NCBI GenBank assembly: GCA_040702975.1
Contig: CP159990.1
Location: forward strand, 124,001-188,000
Length of the DNA stretch: 64,000 bases
Source of the DNA: Roseburia hominis
GTDB taxonomy: Bacteria; Bacillota; Clostridia; Lachnospirales; Lachnospiraceae
Direction: 5' to 3'
The notes under the pieces are model-generated. The model made no database searches, had not been told where the DNA came from, and was given only the letters and a program-made list of their open reading frames with translations. This document shows positions 44,373 to 53,814 of the stretch, one piece after another. A program made the translations under genes and the position numbers. Numbering within the stretch: the first letter of the stretch is position 1; the number at the start of each line of letters is the position of its first letter.

Positions 44373-45355
44373 TGGATACCCTCGATTCTATCCAACCACT
44401 TAAGTGTAGTCAGATCTTTTTCAAAACCATAAGTCTGATCCTTGTCTCCCCGTACAACGGCAAAAAACTCCTCAATCTCATTTTCATAAGCATTTTCAAT
44501 GACAGTTGCTTGGTAACCATCCATGTGTTCTATGCTTCTATACAACTGAATCTGATTTAGTGTCTTTGCCTCAATGTTATATTCTTCCAATCCTTGTGGG
44601 GTTCCATCCCATGAGAGATATAAGTTCTCCGAATACACTTCAAAATTGCGGATTGCTTTCCTGCATACCACATCAATAATCAGCGATCCCTTATTGCCAT
44701 TCTTGTGAGTAATCTGAATCATATAGTTGTCATCATAATTAAGGCCGAGACTGCTCATCGTCCCATGGATCGCAGCGACAGAATCTATTTCTCCGAATGC
44801 TTCCGTGAGCCAGGGCATCTCAATCGCCATAATCTCCCTACATCCATTTGTCCGCTTGTTGCCAACAAAAAAGTTTTTATAACTTTCCCATGGATGCCAA
44901 TCCGGTAAATACTGACCTATATGATAGATGTAATTGACAGGGGCGTTTTGCGCTTTCACCTTTTCAGCAATATATTGTGTCTCCTCACGATAAAGGAAAG
45001 TGGATGACAAAAACAGGTATTTCCCTACCATGTTTGAAAGCTCAATATTTGCTTCATATCCATCTGAAACTAAATTAATCTCCGTAAAAACATGAAGCTT
45101 GTGTTGAAGGCATTCATAGATTATGGAATTGTGGCTCAATGGTGATGTACATACAAATGCGCAGTCAAATGCATCAATTTCAATTGCCTTCTGTATACTC
45201 TCTGCGGTTTCAATTCCATACAGTTGAGTTACCTCGCTCCTTCTTTCCGGATTGGAATCCACACCAATGATTTGATCCACATCTCCTCGTTTTTTTAAAA
45301 GCCTGATCCTGCGCTTTCCCATAGAGCCAAGGCCAATCAAAATAATTTTCATCAT
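44369..45355 (-). CDS. Gfo/Idh/MocA family oxidoreductase (second of two)
   Basis: A 328-aa oxidoreductase with the Rossmann motif IILIGLGSMGKRRIRLL, DFAFVCTSPLSHNS-type nucleotide strand (DCAFVCTSPLSHN) and FTEINLVSDG in place of the usual EKP. It is related to the neighbouring gene but not a duplicate of it. AAGGAGG lies 5 bp before the ATG at 45355, so the longer frame to 45397 is not used. It follows the CMP-sugar synthetase gene by 45 bp in the nonulosonate operon. Possible role in a PtmF/PtmA-like step. Confidence 0.82.
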   Translation of the reverse strand: MMKIILIGLGSMGKRRIRLLKKRGDVDQIIGVDSNPERRSEVTQLYGIETAESIQKAIEIDAFDCAFVCTSPLSHNSIIYECLQHKLHVFTEINLVSDGYEANIELSNMVGKYLFLSSTFLYREETQYIAEKVKAQNAPVNYIYHIGQYLPDWHPWESYKNFFVGNKRTNGCREIMAIEMPWLTEAFGEIDSVAAIHGTMSSLGLNYDDNYMIQITHKNGNKGSLIIDVVCRKAIRNFEVYSENLYLSWDGTPQGLEEYNIEAKTLNQIQLYRSIEHMDGYQATVIENAYENEIEEFFAVVRGDKDQTYGFEKDLTTLKWLDRIEGIQ

Positions 45356-45400
45356 ACGCACCTCCTTAAGCTGCGAGGTGCGCACAGGAGGACACAAATG

Positions 45401-46093
45401 TTACTTTTCTGAGTACCCCCCCCGAATTAAAAATTCGGCATATTCAAAATCCTCAATTGTATCAATATCTACGCTTCTATTTCTATTCATAATGTAGGCG
45501 TACTCCTTACCATCTAATATTTTTATTGCGCCTTCCTCATATACAATCTTTCGGATATAGAGAGCGCCATTAATTCTGTAGTATGTCATGAGCAGCTGCC
45601 TTGGCACTTCCGCAAGCCCTCTCCGGAATTCCGTTAAAGACAAACTCTCATCCAACGTCATGGACCACAGTGGTGAATGATCCATCTCGCAAACTGCGGT
45701 GATCGCATCTGCATTTTTATTTTCCAATTCACGATAACCTGCAACAATATCTTCCGCTGTCCTTAAAGGTGAAGTTGGCTGGAGCAAACATACCGTATCA
45801 AATCGATCATGATATCCCGACAAAACTTCTCTTACCACATCCCAACTTCCAGCCTTGTCGCCACTAGTTTGTGCTGACCGTAGAAACGGAACTTCAGCGC
45901 CATGCTTGCGTGCAATTGCAGCATATTGCTCATTGTCTGTAGATACCATGATGTGTGTAAATTTGCCGGATACCTTGGCCGCTTGGATACTATAACCAAT
46001 CAGTGGTACTCCATTAAGCTTTCTAATGTTTTTATCCTTCAGCCCTTTTGATCCGCTTCGAGCTGGAATGATTGCTATATTATTCATACTCAT
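45401..46093 (-). CDS. CMP-nonulosonate synthetase (NeuA/LegF-like)
   Basis: A 230-aa cytidylyltransferase: IIPARSGSKGLKDKNIRKL (CTP loop), MVSTDNEQYAAIAR, VCLLQPTSPLRTAEDI and VDIDTIEDFEYAEFL near the end. It activates a sialic-acid-like sugar with CTP. Since LegB, LegC and a CBS-nucleotidyltransferase are in the same cluster, legionaminic acid or a relative is the probable substrate (LegF). Eight consecutive G bases near the stop encode the final Gly pair before YSEK; slippage there would only alter the extreme C-terminus. It overlaps the 2-epimerase gene by 4 bp. Confidence 0.88.
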   Translation of the reverse strand: MSMNNIAIIPARSGSKGLKDKNIRKLNGVPLIGYSIQAAKVSGKFTHIMVSTDNEQYAAIARKHGAEVPFLRSAQTSGDKAGSWDVVREVLSGYHDRFDTVCLLQPTSPLRTAEDIVAGYRELENKNADAITAVCEMDHSPLWSMTLDESLSLTEFRRGLAEVPRQLLMTYYRINGALYIRKIVYEEGAIKILDGKEYAYIMNRNRSVDIDTIEDFEYAEFLIRGGYSEK

Positions 46094-47235
46094 CCCTCGA
46101 TGTCATAAAAGGTTTTTCTAGGAATCACCGAGCCATTCCCGAAAACATCCTTCAGCTTTTCAATAATCTTTCCTGATGTGTTCCCGTCTCCATAGATGAA
46201 TGAAGGATTGTGCCTCATTGAAGCCGCCTTCTCCATTGCTTCTATTATGTTATCTTTCTTTGTCTCACAGCAGATGATCGTATCAGCCATCAGGCGTCCC
46301 TTCTGCCGATTCCCGATATTTACTGTCGGAGTTCCAAGTGAAGGTGCCTCAATGATTCCGCTGGATGAATTTCCAAGCACGAACCTGCTGTGTTTAACAA
46401 CGCTTAAGTATTTCCTCATGCCAAGAGACGCAACAAGATTCACCTTGCCGTTTCCTGCAGCAAATTGACTTAGAGCTTTATTTATCACCTCTCCACCCGC
46501 ATCGGCATTTGCTTTCGTGATCAGGTAATAATATTGGCTTTGTTCTTTCATGGCCGCAATAAGTTCTTCAACCTGTTCTAATTCACTTCCAGCTTCCATA
46601 GTGACAGGGTGAAAAGTTACTAGAACCATCTCTATGTCTTCCGGAATGCCGATTTCTGACCTAACCTCTTTGTTTGAAAGAAGCGGAACGTGAAGAATGT
46701 TTTCGACACCTAATGCGCCGACATTGAACACACGATCCGGAGTCTCACCCATTTGAATGATTCGTTTACGGTATATTTCAGTTGACGGGAAATGGAGATA
46801 ACTCATCTTGGTGATCGCATGACGAACACAATCATCGACCGCACCTTCGGTAAGTTCTCCGCCATGAAGGTGAGCGATAGGGATACTTGCATCCATTGCA
46901 GCTGCGCAGATACCAAGCATCTCAGTCCGATCTCCTAAAACGACAATACAATCTGGCTTTTCGGTTTCAAAGTATTCCGCAAAGCCTATGATGGCATTGG
47001 CCATGATTTTTGAAACCGCTAATGCGGTATCTCCCTCTATAAGGATTGGGATTCGCTTAAAGATGGGAATACCGTCTTTCTCTATCTCTGCTTGTGTATT
47101 ACCATATTTCTCGCTGAGATGCGTCCCCGTGACCAACAATTGAAAATCAATCTCTTTCTCCTGATTAAGTTTCAGAATCAGTGGCCTTAAAATTCCATAT
47201 TCTGCTCTTGTGGCAGTCACAACTGCTATCTTCAT
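46090..47235 (-). CDS. neuC: Hydrolysing UDP/GDP-GlcNAc 2-epimerase (NeuC/LegG)
   Basis: A 381-aa epimerase of the NeuC type. It has VTATRAEYGILRPLI at the N-terminus, TGTHLSEKYG, IVVLGDRTEMLG, HLHGGELTEGAVDDCVRHAITKMS and LGNSSSGIIEAP. It releases the nucleotide and epimerises GlcNAc or a diacetamido sugar to give the mannose-configured precursor of nonulosonate synthesis. In legionaminic-acid clusters it is LegG, acting on the GDP- or UDP-linked diacetamido sugar. It is followed by the synthase gene (overlap 4 bp) in transcription order reversed on this strand. Confidence 0.9.
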   Translation of the reverse strand: MKIAVVTATRAEYGILRPLILKLNQEKEIDFQLLVTGTHLSEKYGNTQAEIEKDGIPIFKRIPILIEGDTALAVSKIMANAIIGFAEYFETEKPDCIVVLGDRTEMLGICAAAMDASIPIAHLHGGELTEGAVDDCVRHAITKMSYLHFPSTEIYRKRIIQMGETPDRVFNVGALGVENILHVPLLSNKEVRSEIGIPEDIEMVLVTFHPVTMEAGSELEQVEELIAAMKEQSQYYYLITKANADAGGEVINKALSQFAAGNGKVNLVASLGMRKYLSVVKHSRFVLGNSSSGIIEAPSLGTPTVNIGNRQKGRLMADTIICCETKKDNIIEAMEKAASMRHNPSFIYGDGNTSGKIIEKLKDVFGNGSVIPRKTFYDIEG

Positions 47236-48242
47236 TTCAGTGCTTCTCCATTGATGATTTCATCTTCTGCGTAATCCTTGTCGGCAATCTTTCCGATAAC
47301 TTCATACCACCTCATCGGATTGATACCATTTCCAGGACGTTTTACTGTGATATTCTCTTGAGAAAACTCCTCTCCCTTGGAAATTTGAACTCTTGCCACG
47401 ATGCTCTTCCTGGCTACAGAAATATTTTTTGCTTCCGATACAGTTCTTCTTTTGATCCCATCCCCAAGTCCCGCTTCAACATGTCGGATAGCGAACACCA
47501 TCCGTTTCAGTTCCTCTGGTTCAAGGCTCACTCTGTGATCAGGACCATCCATGGTTTTATCTAAGGTAAAATGCTTCTCAATGACTGTAGCTCCAAGGGC
47601 AACAGCCGCAACAGGGATCTCTATACCCACAGTGTGATCAGAATAACCCACGGGCATCTGTGTCTCCCGTTCGATATGCAGCATAGCTTTTAAATTTACA
47701 TCTGAAAATGGGGTAGGATATTCCGTATTGCAATGAAGAAGCGTTAGCTTTCCAGCACCGCTTTCTCTAAGGACTCTAAGTGCATCATGAATTTCCTGCA
47801 TTTCACACATACCGGTGGACATGACTATATCTCTTCCCGTTCTTCCTATTTTCTCAAGATACGGAAGATTTGTGATTTCCCCTGACGGCACCTTCCAGAA
47901 GTCCATGTCCAGTGTTTCCAAAAAGTCGATACTGTCCAAATCAAACGGTGTCGAAATAAATCCAATTTCAAGAGACTCACAATAATCCTTTAACTCACGA
48001 AAATCAGCAAAGGTAAGAGCCAGCTTCTCAAGCATCTGCAGCTGTGACTGGTCTACCCCGGTTGTCTCTTTCTGATATTCAGCTTTATCTGCATAACGTG
48101 ATACGAGCTTTTTCGGTATGAATGTCTGGAACTTAATATAATCCACGCCGGCATCCTTGGCTTTTCTAACCATTTCCTTGGCTAATTCCATGCTGCCATT
48201 ATGATTTACTCCCGCTTCTGCGATTATCAGAACTCTGTCCAT
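47232..48242 (-). CDS. neuB: N-acetylneuraminate/legionaminate synthase (NeuB/LegI)
   Basis: A 336-aa PEP-dependent synthase. It has IIAEAGVNHNGSMELAKEM, KFQTFIPKKLVSRYA, LHCNTEYPTPFSDVNL, VGYSDHTVGIEIPVAAVALGA (read in parts) and EKHFTLDKTMDGPDHR, followed by the antifreeze-like SAF domain (VARVQISKGEEFSQENI). It condenses PEP with the six-carbon amino sugar from the 2-epimerase. With LegB and LegC in the same cluster, the product is more likely legionaminic acid than sialic acid. All expected blocks are intact. Confidence 0.92.
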   Translation of the reverse strand: MDRVLIIAEAGVNHNGSMELAKEMVRKAKDAGVDYIKFQTFIPKKLVSRYADKAEYQKETTGVDQSQLQMLEKLALTFADFRELKDYCESLEIGFISTPFDLDSIDFLETLDMDFWKVPSGEITNLPYLEKIGRTGRDIVMSTGMCEMQEIHDALRVLRESGAGKLTLLHCNTEYPTPFSDVNLKAMLHIERETQMPVGYSDHTVGIEIPVAAVALGATVIEKHFTLDKTMDGPDHRVSLEPEELKRMVFAIRHVEAGLGDGIKRRTVSEAKNISVARKSIVARVQISKGEEFSQENITVKRPGNGINPMRWYEVIGKIADKDYAEDEIINGEALK

Positions 48243-48244
48243 CC

Positions 48245-48874
48245 TTAACTCCTTACAAGCTTAGCCGGAACTCCGACCACTTTTTCAAAATCATTTATAT
48301 TGTTTAGAACAACTGAACCAGCGCCTACTGTCGCATTATTCCCAATTTGTATACCTTGTATCACTGTTGAATTTGCACCTACCAAACAATGATCTCCAAT
48401 AGTCACTTCTCCACATATCGTTGCTCCTACCGCAATATGTGAGAAAGATCCTATCCTGTTGTCATGCTCAATGATTGCCCCCGTGTTTATGATGCACATT
48501 TTTCCTACAGTTGCATTGGCATTCACGACAGCTCTCTTCCCAACAAAAGCTCCTTCATTTATTATAGCATCGATAGCGACAGACGCCGTGGAATCAATTA
48601 TAGCCGGAAACAGGAAGCCTATATTTTTCGCCTTTTCATAGATTCTATCTCTAATCAGAGATTTCCCCAAAAATCCAATTCCAAGCACAGCATTGGCCAC
48701 ACCACTTGCAAATATCTCTTCCAGTTTATTATCTGAGCCAAGATAAGTGATGTTATCCTGTTGTTTGTCTTCATTATCTGTGTAACCGGCGATTTCATAT
48801 TTCCCCTGCCTGATTATACTGTCAGCGACACTCTTGCCATGACCACCATATCCTAAAATTACAATTTTATCCAT
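48245..48874 (-). CDS. NeuD/LegH-type sugar O/N-acetyltransferase
   Basis: A 209-aa acetyltransferase with an N-terminal Rossmann-like half (KIVILGYGGHGKSVADSII) and a hexapeptide-repeat C-terminus (GAFVGKRAVVNANATVGK, HIAVGATICGEVTIGDHCL, NATVGAGSVVLNNI). This is the NeuD/PglD-type shape. In the legionaminate pathway such an enzyme (LegH) acetylates the 4-amino group after LegC. It starts 3 bp before the CBS-nucleotidyltransferase gene ends on this strand. It may instead O-acetylate the finished acid. Confidence 0.85.
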   Translation of the reverse strand: MDKIVILGYGGHGKSVADSIIRQGKYEIAGYTDNEDKQQDNITYLGSDNKLEEIFASGVANAVLGIGFLGKSLIRDRIYEKAKNIGFLFPAIIDSTASVAIDAIINEGAFVGKRAVVNANATVGKMCIINTGAIIEHDNRIGSFSHIAVGATICGEVTIGDHCLVGANSTVIQGIQIGNNATVGAGSVVLNNINDFEKVVGVPAKLVRS

Positions 48875-48877
48875 TTC

Positions 48878-49927
48878 TCACTCACCATAGAGTCTTTTCC
48901 TCATATTTTCCAATTCTGGAAGTTGCCCCATATCCAGCCAGTCATTTTCGCTCACTGGATAGATGGCTACATTCCTTCCCTTATCCTTCTGTTGCTCTAC
49001 CACATCCGGGAATCCGATTGATACACCATCTTCCATGTCATCCAAAACTTCCGGCTCCACAACATAAATCCCCGTATTCGTCAGAAACGATAACTGAGGT
49101 TTTTCTTTCATTTCCTTGATAACACCATCGATTCCCATCTCGACTACGCCATAAGGGATCTGAAGATTTTTATATGCGCAGATCATCGTGATAGCATTTT
49201 TATGTTCCTTGTGGAAACGGATAATACTGTCATAGTTCGATAAAAGCAGATTGTCGCAATTTGTGAAAAAGAAGGTCTCATGGAGTGTACCCTTGAGTAA
49301 TGTTAAGCCGCCACCAGTATTGAGTGGTTTTTCTTCTTCATACCATGAAATGTCATACTCTCCTTCCTTTTCGGCAAAATACCCCTTCATGATTTGCTTT
49401 TTATAATTCACTATGATATGAAATCTATTGCAATCATACCCCATGAAGCGTTGCATTATATGCTCGATAACGGGTAACTCGCCTACCGGAATAAGCGGTT
49501 TGGGAAGTACTCTGGTATAAGGGTCCAGTCGTGTACCTTTTCCGCCAGCATTGATGACAACAGGTATGTTTAAAGAAACTTTCGGAACTTCAATCTCACC
49601 ATTTCCAAGATAAATACTGACAATCTTGTCTTCTTCATCAAGGACAGGAATCGCTATATAGTTTTTTTTGTGAAACAAAGATATCGCTTCGTCAAATGTA
49701 CGAGCATATTTGGGACGCTTATTTGCGGCTTCTATGACATTCCCATCAAGCCGTCCTCCAGAAAGCAAATATCGCCTGATGTCTCCATCGGTAAGACAGC
49801 CAACTAATTTCCCATCCCCATCAGAAATCATCAAGATTCCACATGTATTGGCATCTATCTTCTGCATTGCCTCAGACACTGTCATTGTGGACATTCCTAT
49901 AAATTTTTGAAGCTCACAATCAATCAT
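48878..49927 (-). CDS. CBS-domain sugar nucleotidyltransferase (PtmE-like)
   Basis: A 349-aa protein with two N-terminal CBS motifs (CLTDGDIRRYLLSGGR, and KKNYIAIPVLDEEDKIV) at residues about 10-110, followed by a nucleotidyltransferase domain with INAGGKGTRLDPYTRVLPKP, the active-site loop, and FFTNCDNLLLSNYD. The fusion matches PtmE, which makes GDP-glucosamine in the GDP-linked legionaminic-acid route of Campylobacter. Here it would provide the nucleotide sugar for LegB. The ATGA overlap with the LegC gene indicates coupled translation. CBS domains may sense adenine nucleotides. Confidence 0.87.
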   Translation of the reverse strand: MIDCELQKFIGMSTMTVSEAMQKIDANTCGILMISDGDGKLVGCLTDGDIRRYLLSGGRLDGNVIEAANKRPKYARTFDEAISLFHKKNYIAIPVLDEEDKIVSIYLGNGEIEVPKVSLNIPVVINAGGKGTRLDPYTRVLPKPLIPVGELPVIEHIMQRFMGYDCNRFHIIVNYKKQIMKGYFAEKEGEYDISWYEEEKPLNTGGGLTLLKGTLHETFFFTNCDNLLLSNYDSIIRFHKEHKNAITMICAYKNLQIPYGVVEMGIDGVIKEMKEKPQLSFLTNTGIYVVEPEVLDDMEDGVSIGFPDVVEQQKDKGRNVAIYPVSENDWLDMGQLPELENMRKRLYGE

Positions 49928-51099
49928 TTTGCCAACTCCTTAAGCGTAGCCATTACTCGCTCTGCTGCGTATTTGATATCATCCTCTGTTAACTGTGTAC
50001 TGGAAGGAACGTTTAAAATACGAGTGGCGTAATATGGGCCTTTCTCCAGTTCAAAGCACTCTTCCTTTATATATGGAAGCTGCTCATTGATCAAGCCCCA
50101 GATTGCACGGGTTTCTACCCCGTCACCCTGCAGCTTTGTGATAATCTCCCTCATGGAAGCACTGACTTTTGTGCGATCAATCAGCAGTGAGTAGAACCAC
50201 TGGTTGGAATATGTACCAGAGCGATAAGGCAAGAGCATACCAAGTTCAAAGTTGGAGAACAGGTTCTTGTAGAGATTATAGTTCCTGTGCTTCCGCTCTA
50301 TGAACTCTTCAAGTTCCTCCATCTGAGCCACACCCAAAGCCGCCTGAATATTTGTCATCCGATAGTTATAGCCCACTTCATTATGGATGTAGTAATGTGG
50401 ATCGTTCTTTGCCTGGGTGGAGAGATAACGGATGTGGTCAACAACTACTGTTTCATTTGCAGTGACCGCACCTCCACCTCCGGTTGTAATGATCTTGTTT
50501 CCGTTGAAAGAATATGCTCCAAAGTGACCGATTGTTCCGGCATACTTCCCGGTATATCTGCCTTTCGTGTATCTTGTTCCGAGAGCCTCTGTGGCATCCT
50601 CAATCACTTTAATGTTGTGTTCTTCAGCAACATTCATAATGCCTTCCATATCCGCCATGTTGCCAAAAACATGAACGACAACCAAAGCACGGACAACTTT
50701 ACCGTTGTGAGTCAGATGCCCGTCAACCATCTCACACTTCTCTTCGCAAAAGCGCTTTAATTTAACCGGATCCATACAAAGACTATCGTCACAATCAATA
50801 AATACAGGCTCAGCGAACTGATATTTCACCGGATTAACCGCCGCGATAAACGTCACTGGTGGGACAAGCACGATATCTCCGGGCACAACACCTGCTTCAA
50901 CAAGAGAAAGGTGCAGTGCGGAAGTACCGCTTTGACAGGCACATACATTACCCGTATGGAGAAATGCCGCCAGTCTCTTTTCCAGCTCAGTGATATACGC
51001 ACCACCAGTAGAAACCCATCCCTGGTCGATTGCATCATCCACATATTTTCGTTCGTTTCCTTCAAAATTCGGAATCGAAAGCGGAATAAACCTTCCCAT
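49924..51099 (-). CDS. LegC-family PLP aminotransferase
   Basis: A 391-aa DegT/DnrJ/EryC1-type aminotransferase. It has IPNFEGNERKYVDDAIDQ and GWVSTGGAYITELEKRLAAF at the N-terminus, CQSGTSALHLSLV, VIEDATEALGTRY, and the PLP lysine in SFNGNKIITTGGGG. It places an amino group on the 4-keto sugar produced by LegB. AGGAGG 7 bp upstream sets the start at 51099; the longer frame runs into the LegB gene. The gene is in the middle of the operon and overlaps the nucleotidyltransferase gene. Confidence 0.9.
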   Translation of the reverse strand: MGRFIPLSIPNFEGNERKYVDDAIDQGWVSTGGAYITELEKRLAAFLHTGNVCACQSGTSALHLSLVEAGVVPGDIVLVPPVTFIAAVNPVKYQFAEPVFIDCDDSLCMDPVKLKRFCEEKCEMVDGHLTHNGKVVRALVVVHVFGNMADMEGIMNVAEEHNIKVIEDATEALGTRYTKGRYTGKYAGTIGHFGAYSFNGNKIITTGGGGAVTANETVVVDHIRYLSTQAKNDPHYYIHNEVGYNYRMTNIQAALGVAQMEELEEFIERKHRNYNLYKNLFSNFELGMLLPYRSGTYSNQWFYSLLIDRTKVSASMREIITKLQGDGVETRAIWGLINEQLPYIKEECFELEKGPYYATRILNVPSSTQLTEDDIKYAAERVMATLKELAK

Positions 51100-51121
51100 T
51101 GTACTATCCTCCTGTAATTCT

Positions 51122-52327
51122 TTACATTTTACTATCAAGCGATTTACCCTTCTCCATATGCTCAAAATTAGGCAAATACGCTTTCATGATCTTCACAATT
51201 TCTTCTTTAGTGGTTTCTGACTTAAATGCAGCAATCAACTGATTAAAGAGTGCCGCAACCTTCTCTTTATTGGGAATCTCCTTATTTGTGACTACTCCCA
51301 GGGAAATGAGCCGATCCAGATCAACTGTTTCCGAATCAGTGTAGAACTCTTCATACGATTTCTCTCCGGATGTATCCGAAATGGAATAATGTACAGGATA
51401 GAGCCTACTGTCGGATTTCAAATCTTCAGCTTTGTCGATAGCCTCAGCATCAGAATTGCAACGCAGAACCTCGTAGCCCTGAGATTCCAACAATTTGGTG
51501 GCAATCTCATCAAAACTCATCATCTGTGCTTCTTCCAGCTTTGGGAAGAATATCTCCCGGTTCTCTCCCAGCATACAGGCAAGAAGGCAAATCTGTCCTG
51601 ATTCCTCCGGAGAAACAAAGTACCTGGTAACATCAGATGGTGCTGACAAAGGTTGCAGCTTCTGCATTCTCGCTAGGAATCCTGCCGGCAGTGAACCATT
51701 AGAGAATGCAACATTAGCAAACCGCGCCGTCTTAACCGGAAAACAATCTGAATAAGTGAAAATAACATCCTCCATGATACGCTTAGAGGCGCCCATGATA
51801 TTTACAGGATTCGCAGCCTTATCTGTAGATACACAGAAGTATTCTTCTGGTGGGAACTCAGATAGTAAATCCAGAAGAAGTTTTGCATGCAGAACATTGT
51901 TTTGGAGCAATGCTTCCACAGAATAGATATCTTTTTCTGACCTGACATGCTTATGTGCAGAGAAATTACCCACAACATCAAACCCCCCTCTTGCCCGGAA
52001 CATTTTCTCAAATACCGGAGAGGCAAAATCCATAGGATAGGTAATGTACTCATCCGGTACAAACATCCCTTTTGTAGAACGCAGATCCCTTGTTAGTTCT
52101 GCCAGAGCATTCTCGTTGTAATCCACAACAACAAGGGTTGCTGGTCTAAAGGGAAGCAGGGCACGAATGAAGGAAGACCCGATAGAACCAGCTCCGCCAA
52201 CCACCAGTACAGTCTTTCCGGCAATCTTCTCAGATAACTTAGCCTTGTTCTTTTCTATGTCTGGATAAAACATAGATGATGGCCTCTTGATTACATATTT
52301 ATTTATAAACTGATCTAGGAAAAACAT
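51122..52327 (-). CDS. NDP-GlcNAc 4,6-dehydratase (LegB-like)
   Basis: A 401-aa extended SDR dehydratase. After a 35-residue lead it has the Rossmann loop VLVVGGAGSIGSSFI, then AHKHVRSEKDIYSVEALL, STDKAANPVNIMGASK, where the usual Tyr is Met-Gly-Ala-Ser-Lys as in CapD/FlaA1-type enzymes, and a C-terminal sugar-binding part. It removes water from C4-C6 of a nucleotide-linked GlcNAc to give a 4-keto-6-deoxy sugar for LegC. It lies at the head of the leg block, 33 bp after the Wzx-like gene on this strand. It differs from the membrane-bound dehydratase at 61625. Confidence 0.87.
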   Translation of the reverse strand: MFFLDQFINKYVIKRPSSMFYPDIEKNKAKLSEKIAGKTVLVVGGAGSIGSSFIRALLPFRPATLVVVDYNENALAELTRDLRSTKGMFVPDEYITYPMDFASPVFEKMFRARGGFDVVGNFSAHKHVRSEKDIYSVEALLQNNVLHAKLLLDLLSEFPPEEYFCVSTDKAANPVNIMGASKRIMEDVIFTYSDCFPVKTARFANVAFSNGSLPAGFLARMQKLQPLSAPSDVTRYFVSPEESGQICLLACMLGENREIFFPKLEEAQMMSFDEIATKLLESQGYEVLRCNSDAEAIDKAEDLKSDSRLYPVHYSISDTSGEKSYEEFYTDSETVDLDRLISLGVVTNKEIPNKEKVAALFNQLIAAFKSETTKEEIVKIMKAYLPNFEHMEKGKSLDSKM

Positions 52328-52360
52328 ATTTACTTACCTCCGATTCTCTTTTAATACCTC

Positions 52361-53761
52361 TTATTCCTTTTTTAGAATCTTAAATATAAGATTCTTGTGC
52401 TTATATAGTTCAAATACAATGATCGCTACAGCGACAACAACTGTGATATACCGCACCATTTGCTGCTCATATAGATGATTAATTTCTAAGGTCATTCCGC
52501 ACATCACCACAACTAGAGCAATAACAAACCGATTGTCAAAGGTCTTTTGCATACCCATTCTCTTGACCAAGAGCATATGTACTGCCAAAAGAAATACGTA
52601 ACCGGCTAAAGTTGTGTAAGCAGCAGCAATATAACCATACCGTGGTATAAAGTAAGCATTCAGACTGTAGTTGAGAAGAGCTGCACCAACGCTGGCAAAT
52701 GCCATACCTACGGTTTTTTTCTTGAATTGTTCGACATTAACATATAATGAATATAGGAACTGACAAACGCACCCCATTGCAACTGGGGGCATAACATATT
52801 TTGCTTCCAAGTAGCTTTTTCCACCCATAATCAGCAAAATCTCGGGAGCAAGGAGCATCATCACTATGGCAAGAGCGGAAAACATTAGGATATAATACCT
52901 GGAAATCTTTTTAATGCTCTTGTAATCCTTTTCGTTAAGCTTATCTCCCAACCATGGTGAAAACGCACTGTTCATAGATGTCATAAGCAACGTAACCATA
53001 TGGCCACATGAATAAGCTATGGTATACAGAGCATTATCCGCAGAACCGCAAATTTGGGTAATCATGATCCTGTCTACAGAGTTCAAAACTTGTAAAGACA
53101 GCAGATGCGGAATGTATGGGATACAGATTTTCAGAGCATACGGTATTGCGGAAAAAACAATATCCTTACCATCTCTTATAAAATAAGAAAGCAACAACAA
53201 GCCAATAACAGCAATCGGTAAAACTGCACCTAACACTCTGCCGGTCAGCTTATCCTGCATAAATACTACTAGCAGAACGGAAACAATTGTAGTGCTCACA
53301 GCAACAGTTAGTGCAACAAAAACAGAACGTTTGTATTGATACATATACCTTTCATTGATTTGAAAGATATTGATGATTGCATTAAAGAAGCAGTACAAAA
53401 GAAGTAAGTTTGTGTACAATCTTCCGAATCCTAACATGCTGCTAAAGGTTCCTGAAAAGAGGTTCAAGACAATTGCCCATAAAGCAACCATCACAGCCGT
53501 CAGAAAAACTATAGTCCTATTATATTTGTTTAAGTTGTCCTTAAAATCAAATTTAGCACTAATTAGGCTAGACTCCATTCGCATCGTTACAATTATCACA
53601 GCAATGTTCATCCACGATTGGAAGTTGCTGTAATCACCATACTGTTCATGGGTTAGAAGTCTTGAAAATATCGGTGTCGTTATCAATGTCATCCCACGGA
53701 CAACGAGATTCGATAAAATGTACCAAAATCCCGATTTTAAGGCTTTTGAATTATTATCCAT
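52361..53761 (-). CDS. Oligosaccharide flippase (Wzx-like)
   Basis: A 466-aa polytopic membrane protein with about 12-14 hydrophobic segments (for example VLTTPIFSRLLTHEQYGDYS near the N-terminus and VIALVVVMCGMTLEINHL near the end). This is the MATE/MVF-like polysaccharide-transport fold of Wzx flippases, which move lipid-linked repeat units across the membrane. The RLLTHEQYGDYSNF start motif is characteristic. It lies between the GT52-type transferase and the LegB gene. Together with the Wzy-like gene it indicates a Wzx/Wzy-dependent pathway. Confidence 0.88.
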   Translation of the reverse strand: MDNNSKALKSGFWYILSNLVVRGMTLITTPIFSRLLTHEQYGDYSNFQSWMNIAVIIVTMRMESSLISAKFDFKDNLNKYNRTIVFLTAVMVALWAIVLNLFSGTFSSMLGFGRLYTNLLLLYCFFNAIINIFQINERYMYQYKRSVFVALTVAVSTTIVSVLLVVFMQDKLTGRVLGAVLPIAVIGLLLLSYFIRDGKDIVFSAIPYALKICIPYIPHLLSLQVLNSVDRIMITQICGSADNALYTIAYSCGHMVTLLMTSMNSAFSPWLGDKLNEKDYKSIKKISRYYILMFSALAIVMMLLAPEILLIMGGKSYLEAKYVMPPVAMGCVCQFLYSLYVNVEQFKKKTVGMAFASVGAALLNYSLNAYFIPRYGYIAAAYTTLAGYVFLLAVHMLLVKRMGMQKTFDNRFVIALVVVMCGMTLEINHLYEQQMVRYITVVVAVAIIVFELYKHKNLIFKILKKE

Positions 53762-53814
53762 TCAACTACCTCTCGCACAAGCTCTCACGCTTAACCATAG
53801 TGAAAACATGTGCA

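Noticed and set aside
45417..45423. Eight-G run at the end of the CMP-sugar synthetase gene as a phase-variation switch
   Set aside because: It lies in the last codons, so a length change would alter only a few C-terminal residues.
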